Shown: positions 9,859 through 21,543 of the stretch, piece by piece
Layout of the letters: each line of letters starts with the position of its first letter
How positions within the stretch are numbered: position 1 is the first letter of the stretch
Source of the DNA: Pelistega suis
GTDB taxonomy: Bacteria > Pseudomonadota > Gammaproteobacteria > Burkholderiales > Burkholderiaceae_B
Direction: 5' to 3'
NCBI RefSeq assembly: GCF_013133795.1
Contig: NZ_JABGBN010000005.1
Location: 62,001-126,000 of the forward strand
DNA length: 64,000 nt
Notes under the pieces: generated by a model
Databases searched by the model: none
What the model was told of the DNA's origin: nothing
The model's input: only the letters and a program-made list of their open reading frames with translations
Position numbers and translations under genes: made by a program

Positions 9859-10209
9859 TTAAATAGTAGTGTCGTCTTTTTTCTGAAATCGATTATAGAT
9901 AAACCAAGAGGCAGCACCCAAGGCTAATGTTTTCACCAAACCACTTCTTGCTTGCGCTACTCGCATTAAGCCCTTAGCAATACTAAAACTCAGTCCCGGA
10001 TATTTTTGTAATAAATCAAAGGCTGCCGGCACACTCGGCAGTAAGCCTGCCACCTTCTGTGATCCAGCACTCACGATAGCATCTTTAATAACCTCTGGTT
10101 GCAGGTTCTCTTGAAATCGCTGTGTAGCTTGTTTTAACTGTACTCGATCCAATTGTGCTTTTAATAAGAGCGTCTGAATTTCTAATGGATGCTGTTCTTT
10201 ATTCATCAT
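9859..10209 (-). CDS. YqjK-like small envelope-associated protein
   Basis: A 116-aa protein of low complexity at the N-terminus (LLLKAQLDRVQLKQATQRFQ) with a short hydrophobic stretch near the C-terminus (TLALGAASWFIYNRF). It is third in a trio with a holin-superfamily protein and a DUF883 protein, the same arrangement as yqjD-yqjE-yqjK in enterobacteria. It overlaps the upstream gene by 11 bp. The molecular role is unknown; the E. coli DUF883 members associate with the inner membrane and ribosomes. Confidence 0.65.
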   Translation of the reverse strand: MMNKEQHPLEIQTLLLKAQLDRVQLKQATQRFQENLQPEVIKDAIVSAGSQKVAGLLPSVPAAFDLLQKYPGLSFSIAKGLMRVAQARSGLVKTLALGAASWFIYNRFQKKDDTTI

Positions 10210-10591
10210 TGCCCTCTTTGATTGTTAGCTGCCCTGACTCCTGAAAATAGGCCAAATCTTGCTTAAGCGTCGCTTTCGTATATGGGAACGCCTCCGTTTT
10301 TAAATGGTGACGTAATTTCATCACCCCCACTAGAGCGACCAACAAATAAAATGCTAACAAGCCCAATACCGACCACCCTCGATACGGAGTATCCCAGAAA
10401 TAGACAAGGACACCTATATTGAGCATTAGAAAAGCAAACCCCATAAAAAACAAGACCAGCACAGCCCAAATAGCTACACTGGCAAATCGCTTTTTCTCTT
10501 GCGAAAACTCAATCCCAAATAGACTTGCTCGCGTCCCGAAAAACGCGAGCATATTCTGCAAAAGACTAGAAAAATCGTCTTTTATGCGCAT
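10199..10591 (-). CDS. Phage-holin-superfamily membrane protein (YqjE-like)
   Basis: A 130-aa protein with two central hydrophobic helices (AVLVLFFMGFAFLMLNIGVLVYFW and SVLGLLAFYLLVALVGVM) flanked by charged termini, the layout of YqjE/holin superfamily 6 proteins. It sits 2 nt after the DUF883 gene and overlaps the YqjK-like gene. Despite the family name nothing here suggests a prophage. Function unknown, likely stress- or stationary-phase-linked membrane biology by analogy. Confidence 0.75.
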   Translation of the reverse strand: MRIKDDFSSLLQNMLAFFGTRASLFGIEFSQEKKRFASVAIWAVLVLFFMGFAFLMLNIGVLVYFWDTPYRGWSVLGLLAFYLLVALVGVMKLRHHLKTEAFPYTKATLKQDLAYFQESGQLTIKEGNDE

Positions 10592-10593
10592 AT

Positions 10594-10905
10594 TTATTTA
10601 CGTCCAATAATAATACCTAATAGCAACGCTGCGACACTCACTGCACCCACGGTTCGCCAAGGATTCTCTGACACATACGTATCAGTAGCTTTTGCCGCTT
10701 CACGCGCTTTTTCAACAACTTGCTCTTTGCCAGAGTCAAAGCTTTGTTGTACTGATGCTAATAGGTCTTTTGCTTTTGAGCGTAATTCATCTGCTTTTTC
10801 ATTACCCGCCTTAGAGGCTTGTGCTAATAATTCTTCAGCATCTTGAACAGTCTTACGTAAATGTTCTAATAATTCTTCTTCTGTAGTCATTTTACGGTTA
10901 GCCAT
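10594..10905 (-). CDS. DUF883 family protein (ElaB/YqjD-like)
   Basis: A 103-aa protein: a charged, heptad-like helical domain (TEEELLEHLRKTVQDAEELL), then an ENPWRTVGAVSVAALLLGIIIGRK tail that is a C-terminal membrane anchor with the family-typical NPW motif. ElaB/YqjD proteins are tail-anchored inner-membrane proteins that bind ribosomes in stationary phase in E. coli; transfer of that role here is inference. First gene of the trio, with a good Shine-Dalgarno (AGGAG) before the ATG. Confidence 0.88.
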   Translation of the reverse strand: MANRKMTTEEELLEHLRKTVQDAEELLAQASKAGNEKADELRSKAKDLLASVQQSFDSGKEQVVEKAREAAKATDTYVSENPWRTVGAVSVAALLLGIIIGRK

Positions 10906-11064
10906 AATATTTCTCCTAAAAATTAAACACCATCAAATAAAGATAAACGAAAATTGGTGTGTTTTCCGTTCCTATACATTGATAATAACGACTAAAGCGA
11001 GAATAACAAGCCTTATTTACACTTAGTAACACTAAATCCCATTATCGAAACAGCATGAAAAATC

Positions 11065-11703
11065 TCAGGCCTCTTTTTGGCGTGTACCAAATAAACGATC
11101 GCCAGCATCTCCTAAACCCGGAATAATATAACCATCTTCATTTAAGCATTGATCAATCGCCGCCGTATAAATATCCACGTCGGGATGCGCTGTTGTCACC
11201 TTCGCAATACCCTCTGGCGCAGATACTAACGTCAATGCTCGAATATCTTTACATCCCGCCGCCTTAAGCATATCAATCGTTGCAATAAGCGAACCACCTG
11301 TAGCCAACATAGGATCAATAATAATCGCCATACGCTGATCAATCTCACCCGCTAGTTTTTTTAGATAGGTGTCCGCTTGTAAGGTTTCTTCATTGCGTGC
11401 AATCCCTACCGCACTTACTTTAGCTCCCGGAATAAGTGCCAACACCCCATCTAACATACCAATACCTGCTCGCAAGATTGGCACTACCGTTACTTTCTTA
11501 CCGGCAATTTTCTGGACAACCACCTTGCCACACCACCCTTCAACAGAGGTATGTTCCAATTCAAAATCCTTGGTTGCTTCATACGTTAACAGAGTAGCCA
11601 CTTCCTGCGCCAACTCACGAAAACTCTTAGTGCTTAATTCTGCCTTACGCATCAGCCCCATTTTATGCTTAACCAATGGGTGTTGAATCTCATAGATAGC
11701 CAT
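11065..11703 (-). CDS. upp: Uracil phosphoribosyltransferase
   Basis: The frame opens at 11730 but the preferred start is the ATG at 11703 ([10 protein letters not shown]), which has GGAG 6 nt upstream and gives 212 aa, close to the family length. The PRPP loop DPMLATGGS is at residues 130-138, and the C-terminal [10 protein letters not shown] is the uracil-binding signature. It converts uracil and PRPP to UMP (pyrimidine salvage). It is divergent from queA across about 170 bp. Confidence 0.95.
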   Translation of the reverse strand: MAIYEIQHPLVKHKMGLMRKAELSTKSFRELAQEVATLLTYEATKDFELEHTSVEGWCGKVVVQKIAGKKVTVVPILRAGIGMLDGVLALIPGAKVSAVGIARNEETLQADTYLKKLAGEIDQRMAIIIDPMLATGGSLIATIDMLKAAGCKDIRALTLVSAPEGIAKVTTAHPDVDIYTAAIDQCLNEDGYIIPGLGDAGDRLFGTRQKEA

Positions 11704-11875
11704 GAAAACTCCAAATAATCCTATGTACAAATAAACAAATAGATTGCCGTCATTCTATCACGAATGGACTTATTACGGTTGATAAATATTCAGTCTGTAC
11801 AAGGGTTTTAAAAGCACTTTTCATATATAATAAGGGGTTTACCAATTGCTTTTAGTCTTTTGACTGTCTTTAACA

Positions 11876-14073
<2,198 letters not shown>

Positions 14074-14125
14074 CTTAAAAATCGCTACAATATACGATTA
14101 ACTTATATTTATTCTGGAGTTTTAC

Positions 14126-14470
14126 ATGTCACTAACTGATTTACTTCGAGTTTCTTTAAACCAAGCTGAAGCGGGTGCTGCTGGCGGTTTAGCCCAATTC
14201 CTTCCTATCATCCTTATGTTTGTGGTGCTTTACTTCTTAATGATTCGCCCACAAATGAAACGCCAAAAAGAACACCGCAAAATGGTTTCTGAATTAGCCA
14301 AAGGTGACGAAGTGATTACAGCAGGTGGTTTGCTAGGCAAAGTTTCTCGCGTTACTGACAACTACATTGCTTTAGAAGTGGCTCAACAAGATGGCAAATC
14401 TATCGAGATCCTTTGCCAACGTGTTGCGGTAACTTCTGTTTTACCAAAAGGTACTATCAAAGACCTATAA
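14126..14470 (+). CDS. yajC: Sec translocase auxiliary subunit
   Basis: A 114-aa protein with one N-terminal membrane span (FLPIILMFVVLYFLMIRPQMK) followed by a charged cytoplasmic domain (GDEVITAGGLLGKV), the standard YajC layout. It associates with SecDF at the SecYEG channel. It follows tgt after 52 bp and precedes secD after 89 bp. Confidence 0.95.
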   Translation: MSLTDLLRVSLNQAEAGAAGGLAQFLPIILMFVVLYFLMIRPQMKRQKEHRKMVSELAKGDEVITAGGLLGKVSRVTDNYIALEVAQQDGKSIEILCQRVAVTSVLPKGTIKDL

Positions 14471-14491
14471 TCCTCTTTGATGCTCTCTGTG

Positions 14492-14515
14492 GGTACGGTT
14501 TTTTTCAAGCCGTAC
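14492..14515 (+). promoter_or_regulatory. Hairpin between yajC and secD (possible attenuator)
   Basis: GGTACGG at 14492-14498 can pair with GCCGTAC at 14509-14515 around a T-rich loop. There is no strong U-run after the right arm, so it is more likely an attenuator or mRNA-stability hairpin than a full terminator. Confidence 0.4.
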
Positions 14516-14559
14516 TCTTTTAATCCTCAAGGATTTTATTTTTTCTATCACGGCTAGGT

Positions 14560-16437
14560 ATGAATCGTTATCCTCTCTGGAAATACTTAATCGTTCTTGT
14601 TTCCCTAATTTTTGGTCTACTCTATACTGTCCCGAATATTTTTGGACAAACACCTGCAGTACAAATTTCTAGTGCTAATGTTGCGCGCAAAGTTGATGAA
14701 ACAATGCTTGCACGTGTAGAGCAAATTCTTAAACAAAACGATATTCCTTTTACAAATTCTCAATTTCAAACCAATGGCTCTGTTGGCACCATTCGTGTAC
14801 GTGTGGACTCACCAAATACACAATTACAAGCCAAAACAGCCTTGGAAAAAGCACTCAACACCAATCCATCAGAGCCTGATTATGTTGTCGCACTAAACTT
14901 ACTATCTGCTACACCCGAGTGGCTCAGTAATCTAGGTGCTCATCCGATGTTCTTGGGTCTTGATTTGCGTGGTGGTGTGCACTTCCTATTACAAGTGGAT
15001 ATGCAAGGTGCTCTTGAAACCCGCTATGAGTCATTAACAAATGAATTACGCACCTTATTCCGTGACCAAAAAATTGCTTTAGAAAGTATTCAACGTACAG
15101 GCTCGGCCATTACCTCAACATTTGCGACAGAAGCAGAACTAACTAAAGCACGAGATCAACTACGCACTCGACTACCTGAACTTACATCAACCGTTGCCAA
15201 TATTGATGGTAAATTTATTCTCAATAGCACGATTAATCCGACAGAAATCGCTCGTGTACAAGAGACTGCACTCCATCAAAATATCATCACTTTACACAAC
15301 CGCATTAATGAGCTCGGTGTTGCAGAACCAGTTATCCAACAACAAGGGACTGACCGTATCGTGGTGCAATTACCTGGGGTACAAGATGTTGCAAAAGCAA
15401 AAGACATTCTTGGTCGTACTGCCACCTTACAACTTCGTCTCGTCGATGACTCTCCAGCGGCTGTCACTGCTTTAGCCTCAGGTACAATACCTTTTGGCTT
15501 AGAACTATTTAAAGACACTAATGGAACAAATCTCCTACTACGTCGCCAGGTGCTCTTAACCGGTGAAAACCTTGAAAACGCCCAATCCGGTCGAAATCAA
15601 CAAACACAACAACCCACGGTGAATCTCACACTTGATACAAAAGGTGCTCGTATTTTCCGTGATGTGACTCGCGATAATGTTGATAAACGCATGGCTATCG
15701 TATTGTTTGAGAATGGCAAAGGTCAAGTAATTACAGCTCCTGTTATTCGAGCAGAAATTCCTAACGGTCAGGTTGAAATATCGGGTGCAATGACACCAGC
15801 TCAAGCCGCTGATGTTGCCTTATTACTCCGAGCAGGCTCTCTAGCCGCGCCAATGTCTATTATTGAAGAACGCACTATTGGTCCTAGCCTTGGTGAAGAA
15901 AACATCAAAAAAGGTTTCCAATCAACACTATATGGCTTTATTATGATTGCCGTATTTATGGTGATTTACTACCATTTATTTGGCGTATTCTCAACGCTAG
16001 GTCTAGCATTTAACGTACTGTTACTCCTTGCGTTGCTTTCTCTTTTACAAGCGACTCTCACCTTACCTGGTATTGCTGCGATTGCTTTGACCCTCGGTAT
16101 GGCGATTGACGCTAACGTACTCATTAACGAACGTATACGTGAGGAATTACGAGAAGGCGCTACCCCACAACAGGCTATTAATATCGGTTTTGATAAAGCA
16201 TGGGGAACTATTCTAGACTCTAATATCACTTCGTTAATCGTCGGTTTAGCACTATTAGCATTTAGTGGTCCAGGTCCTATCCGTGGTTTCGCTGTTGTTC
16301 ATTGTCTAGGTATTCTTACCTCTATGTTCTCTGCGGTCGTTGGCGTACGTGCAATTGTTAACCTATGGTATGGCGGCAAGAAAAAACTTAAATCCATTTC
16401 CATTGGTACCATTTGGAAACCCGGTACTGATAAATAA
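14560..16437 (+). CDS. secD: Protein translocase subunit SecD
   Basis: A 625-aa RND-type membrane protein: one N-terminal helix, a large periplasmic P1 domain containing LGLDLRGGVHFLLQVD, then five C-terminal helices with GMAIDANVLINERIREELREG, which carries the charged residue used for proton-driven export. With SecF it pulls pre-proteins out of SecYEG. It is separated from secF by 15 nt, so the two are co-translated. Confidence 0.97.
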   Translation: MNRYPLWKYLIVLVSLIFGLLYTVPNIFGQTPAVQISSANVARKVDETMLARVEQILKQNDIPFTNSQFQTNGSVGTIRVRVDSPNTQLQAKTALEKALNTNPSEPDYVVALNLLSATPEWLSNLGAHPMFLGLDLRGGVHFLLQVDMQGALETRYESLTNELRTLFRDQKIALESIQRTGSAITSTFATEAELTKARDQLRTRLPELTSTVANIDGKFILNSTINPTEIARVQETALHQNIITLHNRINELGVAEPVIQQQGTDRIVVQLPGVQDVAKAKDILGRTATLQLRLVDDSPAAVTALASGTIPFGLELFKDTNGTNLLLRRQVLLTGENLENAQSGRNQQTQQPTVNLTLDTKGARIFRDVTRDNVDKRMAIVLFENGKGQVITAPVIRAEIPNGQVEISGAMTPAQAADVALLLRAGSLAAPMSIIEERTIGPSLGEENIKKGFQSTLYGFIMIAVFMVIYYHLFGVFSTLGLAFNVLLLLALLSLLQATLTLPGIAAIALTLGMAIDANVLINERIREELREGATPQQAINIGFDKAWGTILDSNITSLIVGLALLAFSGPGPIRGFAVVHCLGILTSMFSAVVGVRAIVNLWYGGKKKLKSISIGTIWKPGTDK

Positions 16438-16452
16438 GTGTAGGATAAGAAA

Positions 16453-17394
16453 ATGGAATTATTTAAAATTCGCAAAACCATTCCCTTTATGAAGCATGCG
16501 ATTGTACTGAATGCTATCAGTGCAATCACCTTCGTATTAGCGGTATTTTTTATTGTGACTCGCGGCTTTAATCTATCGGTAGAGTTCACTGGCGGTACGC
16601 TTATTGAAGCAAAATATCAGCAAGCGGCTGACTTAGAAAAAGTCCGTGGTGCTATCAGCAGCTTAAACTACAGCGATTTCCAAGTACAAAACTTTGGTAC
16701 CGCTGAAGATGTTCTGATTCGCTTACCTATTCAGGAAGGCAAAAGCTCTGCAGAACAAAGCCAAGATATTCTCACCGCTTTAAAGGCACAAGACGCTAGT
16801 GTTTCATTAACTCGCGTAGAGTTTGTGGGGCCCCAAGTCGGCAATGAGCTCTACACCAACGGTTTAAATGCCTTTATCTTTGTCGTTCTCGGCATTTGTA
16901 TTTATCTCGCCTTCCGTTTTGAATGGAAGTTTGCGATTGCTGGTGTGCTCGCTAACTTGCATGACGTGGTAATTATTCTTGGCTTCTTTGCATTCTTCCA
17001 GTGGGAGTTTTCGCTATCCGTACTCGCAGGGGTACTCGCGGTACTCGGTTACTCTGTGAACGAATCCGTTGTCGTCATGGATCGTATTCGTGAAAACTTC
17101 CGTAAACAACGCAAGGCTAGCGTTGTAGAGGTCATCAATAGCTCAATCACACAAACTATTTCTCGTACAGTAATTACTCACGGTTCGACACAAATGATGG
17201 TGATGGCAATGCTATTTTTTGGTGGTCCTACCTTACATTACTTTGCCCTAGCATTGACCATTGGCATTTGGTTCGGTATTTACTCCTCTATCTTCGTAGG
17301 AGCAGCCATTGCCATGTGGCTAGGTATCAAACGCGAAGATATGGTAAAAACACCCAAGAAAGAAGACCCCGCTGCGGAGTTGATGGAAGGCTAA
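16453..17394 (+). CDS. secF: Protein translocase subunit SecF
   Basis: A 313-aa protein with six predicted helices. SVEFTGGTLIEAKY is the SecF periplasmic signature and GYSVNESVVVMDRIREN the conserved helix-4 motif. It partners SecD. A strong hairpin terminator follows at 17429, closing the queA-secF transcription unit. Confidence 0.97.
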   Translation: MELFKIRKTIPFMKHAIVLNAISAITFVLAVFFIVTRGFNLSVEFTGGTLIEAKYQQAADLEKVRGAISSLNYSDFQVQNFGTAEDVLIRLPIQEGKSSAEQSQDILTALKAQDASVSLTRVEFVGPQVGNELYTNGLNAFIFVVLGICIYLAFRFEWKFAIAGVLANLHDVVIILGFFAFFQWEFSLSVLAGVLAVLGYSVNESVVVMDRIRENFRKQRKASVVEVINSSITQTISRTVITHGSTQMMVMAMLFFGGPTLHYFALALTIGIWFGIYSSIFVGAAIAMWLGIKREDMVKTPKKEDPAAELMEG

Positions 17395-17428
17395 AAAGAT
17401 ATACGTTTCTTTTATCACTCTTCTAGCT

Positions 17429-17467
17429 AAAAAGGCTGTGCAGAATATATTTCCACACAGCCTTTTT
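17429..17467 (+). terminator. Rho-independent terminator after secF
   Basis: AAAAAGGCTGTG (17429-17440) pairs with CACAGCCTTTTT around a 15-nt loop, followed by T residues. No other feature was seen in the remaining gap before miaB apart from A/T-rich promoter-like sequence. Confidence 0.85.
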
Positions 17468-17638
17468 CATCATTAACGCATTTTATTTCAACCTCATTCA
17501 TTCGTCATACCATAAAACACTTAATACATGTTATTTTCTTACAGATAAAGATAAGCTCTCAATATTTATAGGAAAAAAGGTAAAATACTCCCTTTCTAAC
17601 TTTCACCCCCGGGACAAAAACCCGTTACGGTACTCTAT

Positions 17639-19069
17639 ATGCAAGAACTCTCTATCAAGCGCGATGGCGCAGCGACAACAAATCTTCCTCCGCAACCAGA
17701 TACAGGCGAAGCCGTCACTCTGCCAGCAGGTGCCAAAAAACTTTATATTAAAACTTTTGGCTGCCAGATGAATGAGTATGACTCTGACAAAATGGCCGAC
17801 ATTCTCAATGCAGAACAAGGTTTAGAACTCACCGAAAATCCAGAAGAAGCTGATGTTATTCTGCTCAATACCTGTTCTATCCGTGAAAAAGCCCAAGAGA
17901 AAGTATTCTCTGACCTTGGTCGCATGAACTTATTAAAGAAAAAAAATCCTAATTTAGTCATTGGTGTTGGTGGCTGCGTAGCTAGCCAAGAAGGTGCAAC
18001 AATCATTCAACGTGCACCCTATGTGGATGTCGTATTTGGTCCTCAGACCTTGCATCGCTTACCTCAATTGCTTGATCAAAAGAAAGCCACGGGTCGCCCA
18101 CAAGTGGATGTGAGCTTCCCTGAAATCGAGAAATTCGATGCCCTCCCTCCTGCGCGTATTGATGGTCCGACCGCATTTGTGTCTATCATGGAAGGTTGTA
18201 GCAAATACTGTTCTTACTGTGTTGTGCCTTATACTCGAGGCGAAGAGATTTCTCGTCCATTTGAGGACGTGCTCATTGAGGTCGCCGACCTTGCTGACCA
18301 AGGTGTTAAAGAAGTCAATCTGCTAGGTCAAAACGTGAATGCGTATCGTGGGGTGATGAAAGAAACAGGTGAAATCGCTGACTTTGCCATGCTATTAGAA
18401 TATATCCACGAGATTCCTGGCATTGAGCGTATTCGCTATACCACATCACATCCTAAAGAGATGACTAAGCGCTTAATTGATGCGCACGCCACCTTACCTA
18501 AATTAGTACCATTCTTGCACTTACCTGTTCAAGCCGGTAGTGATCGCGTATTAGCTGGAATGAAGCGTGGTTATACGGCTTTAGAGTTTAAGTCTGTCGT
18601 GCGTAAACTTTACGCCGCACGCCCTGGACTGACACTATCTTCTGACTTTATTGTCGGATTCCCCGGCGAGACAGATGAAGATTTTGAAGCAACCATGAAG
18701 CTTATCGAAGATTTAAATATCGATACCTCATTCTCCTTTATTTATTCTCGTCGCCCGGGTACACCTGCAGCAGACTTGCACGACGATACACCTTATGAGG
18801 TGAAGCTAAAACGTTTACAACGCTTACAAGCACAAATTAATAAACAAGCGCGTGCACATAGCGAAAAAATGCTTGGCACAATCCAAAAAGTCTTAGTAGA
18901 AGGCAAGTCTCGTCGTGATAGTAATGAATTAATGGGTCGTACTGAAAACAACCGTATCGTTAATTTTGAAGGTGGTGATCGCTTAATCGGTCAAATCATT
19001 GATATTAAAATTACAGATGTGTACACCAATTCTCTCCGAGGTGAGGTAGTACGCAAAGATGACGAATAA
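17639..19069 (+). CDS. miaB: tRNA-2-methylthio-N6-dimethylallyladenosine synthase
   Basis: A 476-aa radical-SAM methylthiotransferase. The N-terminal UPF0004 domain has [10 protein letters not shown] and NTCSIREKA (auxiliary Fe-S cysteines). The radical-SAM triad is in [18 protein letters not shown] near residue 187, and a C-terminal TRAM domain follows. It methylthiolates i6A37 of tRNAs reading UNN codons. About 34 residues precede the core domain; I kept the ATG at 17639. The stop overlaps the phoH start (TAATG). Confidence 0.95.
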   Translation: MQELSIKRDGAATTNLPPQPDTGEAVTLPAGAKKLYIKTFGCQMNEYDSDKMADILNAEQGLELTENPEEADVILLNTCSIREKAQEKVFSDLGRMNLLKKKNPNLVIGVGGCVASQEGATIIQRAPYVDVVFGPQTLHRLPQLLDQKKATGRPQVDVSFPEIEKFDALPPARIDGPTAFVSIMEGCSKYCSYCVVPYTRGEEISRPFEDVLIEVADLADQGVKEVNLLGQNVNAYRGVMKETGEIADFAMLLEYIHEIPGIERIRYTTSHPKEMTKRLIDAHATLPKLVPFLHLPVQAGSDRVLAGMKRGYTALEFKSVVRKLYAARPGLTLSSDFIVGFPGETDEDFEATMKLIEDLNIDTSFSFIYSRRPGTPAADLHDDTPYEVKLKRLQRLQAQINKQARAHSEKMLGTIQKVLVEGKSRRDSNELMGRTENNRIVNFEGGDRLIGQIIDIKITDVYTNSLRGEVVRKDDE

Positions 19070-20067
19070 TGTCTAAAACAAAATACATCTCGCTAGATGG
19101 GGACAATACTCATCTAGCCAATTTTCTGGGGCCTCTTGATGAAAACCTGCGACAAATTGCTGTCGCTTGGGATGTCCAAATAGGTCGTAGTGGTGCACGT
19201 ATTAGCGTAGAAGGAAAAAATGCCCTACACGCCATCAATACCATTGAGTTATTTTTTCGTCGTGCTACACATCAAGCTCTATCTATTGATGATATCCAAT
19301 TGGGACTTGTGGAATTAACCTCTCATTTACCCAAAGAAGACAATACGCAAACACCTGAACCAGAAGTTGAGCTCCCCTCTCTCACCGACGAGAATACCGT
19401 TTTTCACTTGCGCACACGCAAAAGCGATTTACGCCCTCGCACCCCTCGCCAACGTGCTTATTTACACAATATTTTGCACAACGATATTTCATTTGGTGTT
19501 GGCCCCGCAGGGACAGGAAAAACTTGGTTAGCCGTTGCTTGCGCCATTGACGCACTAGAGCGTGATAATGTGCAGCGCATTATTCTCACTCGCCCTGCCG
19601 TAGAAGCAGGTGAACGCTTAGGCTTTCTCCCAGGAGACTTAGCACAAAAAGTAGACCCCTATTTACGACCCCTTTATGATGCACTCTACGACTTAATGGG
19701 GTTTGAAAAAGTACAAAAACTTTTTGAAAAACAAACCATTGAAATTGCTCCTCTTGCCTATATGCGAGGACGTACACTCAACCATGCTTTTGTGATTCTT
19801 GATGAGGCGCAAAATACCACGCCAGAACAAATGAAAATGTTCCTAACTCGCATTGGTTTTGGTAGCAAAGCGGTCATTACAGGCGACCCTAGTCAGGTAG
19901 ATTTACCCAAAGGGCAAAAAAGTGGGCTTAGTCACGCTTTAAACATTTTAAAAGATGTGCAAGGCATTCAGATTAGTCAATTTTCTAGCAAAGATGTCGT
20001 ACGTCATCCATTAGTCGCACGCATTATTGATGCGTATGACAAAGCAGAAAAACACACCAAAGAGTAA
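19069..20067 (+). CDS. ybeZ: PhoH-like ATPase (YbeZ)
   Basis: A 332-aa protein with an N-terminal KH-like region and a P-loop ATPase. Walker A GPAGTGKT is at residues 145-152 and the Walker B region is [10 protein letters not shown]. It overlaps miaB at the stop/start and is followed by ybeY. The miaB-phoH-ybeY-corC-lnt order is widely conserved in proteobacteria and links this ATPase to rRNA maturation with YbeY. Confidence 0.94.
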   Translation: MSKTKYISLDGDNTHLANFLGPLDENLRQIAVAWDVQIGRSGARISVEGKNALHAINTIELFFRRATHQALSIDDIQLGLVELTSHLPKEDNTQTPEPEVELPSLTDENTVFHLRTRKSDLRPRTPRQRAYLHNILHNDISFGVGPAGTGKTWLAVACAIDALERDNVQRIILTRPAVEAGERLGFLPGDLAQKVDPYLRPLYDALYDLMGFEKVQKLFEKQTIEIAPLAYMRGRTLNHAFVILDEAQNTTPEQMKMFLTRIGFGSKAVITGDPSQVDLPKGQKSGLSHALNILKDVQGIQISQFSSKDVVRHPLVARIIDAYDKAEKHTKE

Positions 20068-20073
20068 AGCATT

Positions 20074-20535
20074 ATGTTGCAATTCTCCGTTCAATATGCC
20101 ATTGAGGTTCCTGAGCTCTCCCGTCAACAATTACGAGCATGGGCACTCCGTGCGGTTAAAGCCGCTCATCAAGACATTGATTTTGAGTTTGCTGAGCTTA
20201 CCCTAAGACTCGTCGATAGACCTGAAGCCATTGAGTTAAATAAAGCCTACCGACAAAAAGACTATGCACCCAATGTATTGACTTTTGAGTACGGTATAGA
20301 TGAGTTAAATACAGTACGTGGTGATATTATTATCTGTGTCCCTGTACTGCAACAAGAAGCGTTAGAACAACATAAAACCTTGCCACAACATGCCGCACAT
20401 TTATTGGTACATGGGGTGCTACACTCTTTAGGCTACGACCACATTGAGGAAGATCAAGCCGAAGAAATGGAAGCCTTAGAAACGCAAATTCTCGCTGAAA
20501 TTGGTTTTCCTGACCCTTATAAAATTAAAGAATAG
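20074..20535 (+). CDS. ybeY: Endoribonuclease YbeY
   Basis: A 153-aa metalloprotein with the zinc motif HGVLHSLGYDH (His113, His117, His123) near the C-terminus. It acts in 16S rRNA 3'-end maturation and ribosome quality control. It sits 6 nt downstream of the PhoH-like gene. The C-terminal LETQILAEIGFPDPY is typical of the family. Confidence 0.95.
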   Translation: MLQFSVQYAIEVPELSRQQLRAWALRAVKAAHQDIDFEFAELTLRLVDRPEAIELNKAYRQKDYAPNVLTFEYGIDELNTVRGDIIICVPVLQQEALEQHKTLPQHAAHLLVHGVLHSLGYDHIEEDQAEEMEALETQILAEIGFPDPYKIKE

Positions 20536-20643
20536 TCAAATCTTCTAGGTGTTTTCACTAAAATTCTCTGCTATTGAACTTTTTTCAGCATTTTTTCATA
20601 TTTTTGGGTTATGCTTAATTTCCCATTAACTTGACTCAAAGCG

Positions 20644-21540
20644 ATGTCATCAGAACCTTATCCGTCCTCGGCCACTCCGGACAATAAACAGGCCAAACAC
20701 TCTATCTGGCGCCGTATGTCGCAAAAAATCAAAGGCTTATTTAGTCTGCAACACGAGCCAGAAGATAGAGAAGATATTAATGAGCTGCTTAATACAGCCC
20801 ATGCACGTGGTATTATTGACCAAGACACGCACAAAATGGTGCTTGGCTCAATTTCTTTTACTGAAAAAATTGCCAGTGATATTATGGTTTCCCGTTCCAA
20901 AATGGATTGCGTAGATATTCAGCAAGACATTAAAGAACTCGTTCCATTTATTATCGAAACAGCCCATTCACGCTTCCCTGTCTACGAGGAAGAACGTGAC
21001 AATATTATTGGCATTTTACTTGCCAAAGACTTGTTACGTTACGTCAGCAATCCCGAGCAAAATATCCGATCTCTCGTCCGTCCCGCCTATTTTGTTCCGG
21101 AAACAAAGCCTCTTAAAAACCTATTACAAGAATTTAAAACAACTCGCAACCACCTCGCCATTGTGGTGGATGAGTACGGTAGTATTACAGGGCTTGTTAC
21201 CATGGAAGATATTCTTGAGCAAATTGTCGGTGAAATTGAAGACGAATACGACGAAGAAGCCGAACAAACGATTTTCCCAGAATCTATTCATAGCTGGCGT
21301 GTGATGGGCATCAGCACCATTAAGCAACTAAATGAAACCCTACAAAGCCATATCCCCGAGGATGAATATGACACCATAGGCGGTTGGTTAGCATCAGAGC
21401 TTGACCATATTCCTAAACGTGGTGATAGCTACACTTTTGAGGACTTAACATTTAAAGTCTTACGCGCTGATGAAAAAAGAGCGCAATGGATTCATATCCG
21501 TCGTACCCCTATGGTCACACCAACCTCCGAAGAGTCATAA
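20644..21540 (+). CDS. corC: CBS-domain transporter-associated protein (CorC/YbeX)
   Basis: A 298-aa soluble protein: two CBS repeats (MVSRSKMDCVDIQQD onwards, and NHLAIVVDEYGSITGLVTMEDILEQIVGEI), then a C-terminal CorC_HlyC domain (VMGISTIKQLNETL). No DUF21 membrane domain is present, so this is YbeX-type, linked to Mg/Co efflux and ribosome maturation in E. coli. It follows ybeY after 108 bp and precedes lnt after 3 bp. Confidence 0.92.
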   Translation: MSSEPYPSSATPDNKQAKHSIWRRMSQKIKGLFSLQHEPEDREDINELLNTAHARGIIDQDTHKMVLGSISFTEKIASDIMVSRSKMDCVDIQQDIKELVPFIIETAHSRFPVYEEERDNIIGILLAKDLLRYVSNPEQNIRSLVRPAYFVPETKPLKNLLQEFKTTRNHLAIVVDEYGSITGLVTMEDILEQIVGEIEDEYDEEAEQTIFPESIHSWRVMGISTIKQLNETLQSHIPEDEYDTIGGWLASELDHIPKRGDSYTFEDLTFKVLRADEKRAQWIHIRRTPMVTPTSEES

Positions 21541-21543
21541 CAA

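Noticed and set aside
10199-10591. Holin-like gene as evidence of a prophage
   Set aside because: It belongs to the chromosomal yqjD-yqjE-yqjK-type trio; no phage genes are nearby.
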